The notes under the pieces were generated by a model that was not told the DNA's origin, did not search any database, and saw only the letters and a program-made list of their open reading frames with translations. From Candidatus Saccharibacteria bacterium UBA1103 (GTDB lineage Bacteria > Patescibacteriota > Saccharimonadia > Saccharimonadales > Saccharimonadaceae): DNA of 6,372 bases. The stretch spans positions 1-6,372 of the forward strand of contig CAJPSI010000042.1 in NCBI GenBank assembly GCA_905373275.1, given 5' to 3'. Below, in pieces: positions 6,292 through 6,372 of the stretch. The position numbers and the translations under genes are program-made. Within the stretch, counting starts at the first letter, position 1. Each line of letters begins with the position of its first letter.

Positions 6292-6300
6292 ATTATAACA
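6292..6300 (-). promoter_or_regulatory. Extended -10 promoter of tRNA-Arg
   Basis: The minus strand reads TGTTATAAT, a perfect hexamer with TGn. Standard spacing puts the start at the G at 6285, two bases before the mature tRNA 5' end (6283). A weak -35 candidate (TTGGCT, 6313-6318) has only 15 bp of spacing. Confidence 0.7.
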
Positions 6301-6345
6301 TCATCTTTTAGTAGCCAAGTATCCCTACACCAAATCTTTCCGGTA

Positions 6346-6372
6346 GAGGTCGTGATAGAATTGGCAGCTACG
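6346..6372 (+). tRNA. Possible 5' end of a tRNA cut by the window edge (Leu-like D-arm)
   Basis: After a candidate 7-nt acceptor strand GAGGTCG (6346-6352) come T8-G9 and ATA (6355-6357). The 11-nt stretch GAATTGGCAGC (6358-6368) then resembles the D-loop of tRNA-Leu, and TAC follows (6369-6371). Pairing of the D-stem has one A-C mismatch, rescued by an inner G-C pair. The anticodon lies beyond the window, so identity is unproven. The same bases are also open in one minus-strand frame. Confidence 0.3.

Noticed and set aside
6328..6372. A 15-codon 3' end of a minus-strand protein gene at the right edge
   Set aside because: A 15-codon open stretch is expected by chance about half the time, there is no family match, and it conflicts with the tRNA-like sequence; kept only as an alternative in the findings.

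Overview
This is a gene-dense bacterial window of about 50% G+C (judged by eye). It holds ordinary housekeeping genes: the 3' part of typA/bipA, a membrane-anchored DsbA-type thiol oxidoreductase gene, a small membrane protein with paired CBS domains, a complete aspS, a complete eno, and a tRNA-Arg(UCU) gene. No mobile element, CRISPR array, defence island or gene cluster of unknown type is visible. The standard genetic code reads all genes without interruption. The short intergenic gaps, single-gene transcription units and compact CBS protein fit a small, streamlined genome. A Patescibacteria/CPR lineage such as Saccharibacteria is my low-to-moderate confidence guess from general appearance; no marker in the window proves it.

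Layout: typA (+, truncated at the left edge) converges on dsbA (-), with a hairpin overlapping the dsbA stop codon. dsbA and the CBS gene (+) diverge from a 53-bp gap that carries two back-to-back extended -10 promoters. The CBS promoter sits so close to its ATG that the mRNA should be leaderless. aspS (+) follows after 56 bp with its own extended -10 and ribosome binding site. aspS and eno (-) converge on a strong stem-loop that can form on both strands. Upstream of eno lie its promoter, about 70 bp of A+T-rich spacer with a small hairpin, and then the tRNA-Arg gene (-), whose promoter places transcription start within about 2 nt of the mature 5' end. The last ~30 bases may be the start of a second tRNA (+) or the tail of a protein gene (-); the window ends before this can be settled.

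The genes serve separate roles: ribosome-associated GTPase (TypA), extracytoplasmic disulfide chemistry (DsbA-like), a possible ion-transport or regulatory membrane protein (CBS), aminoacylation (AspRS, tRNA-Arg) and glycolysis (enolase). The most notable signal is regulatory: all five transcription starts that can be predicted share the motif TGNTANAAT with no convincing -35 box. Among the proteins, AspRS carries His29 and Gly80, residues that match the non-discriminating enzyme type, which would imply Asn-tRNA made by GatCAB.
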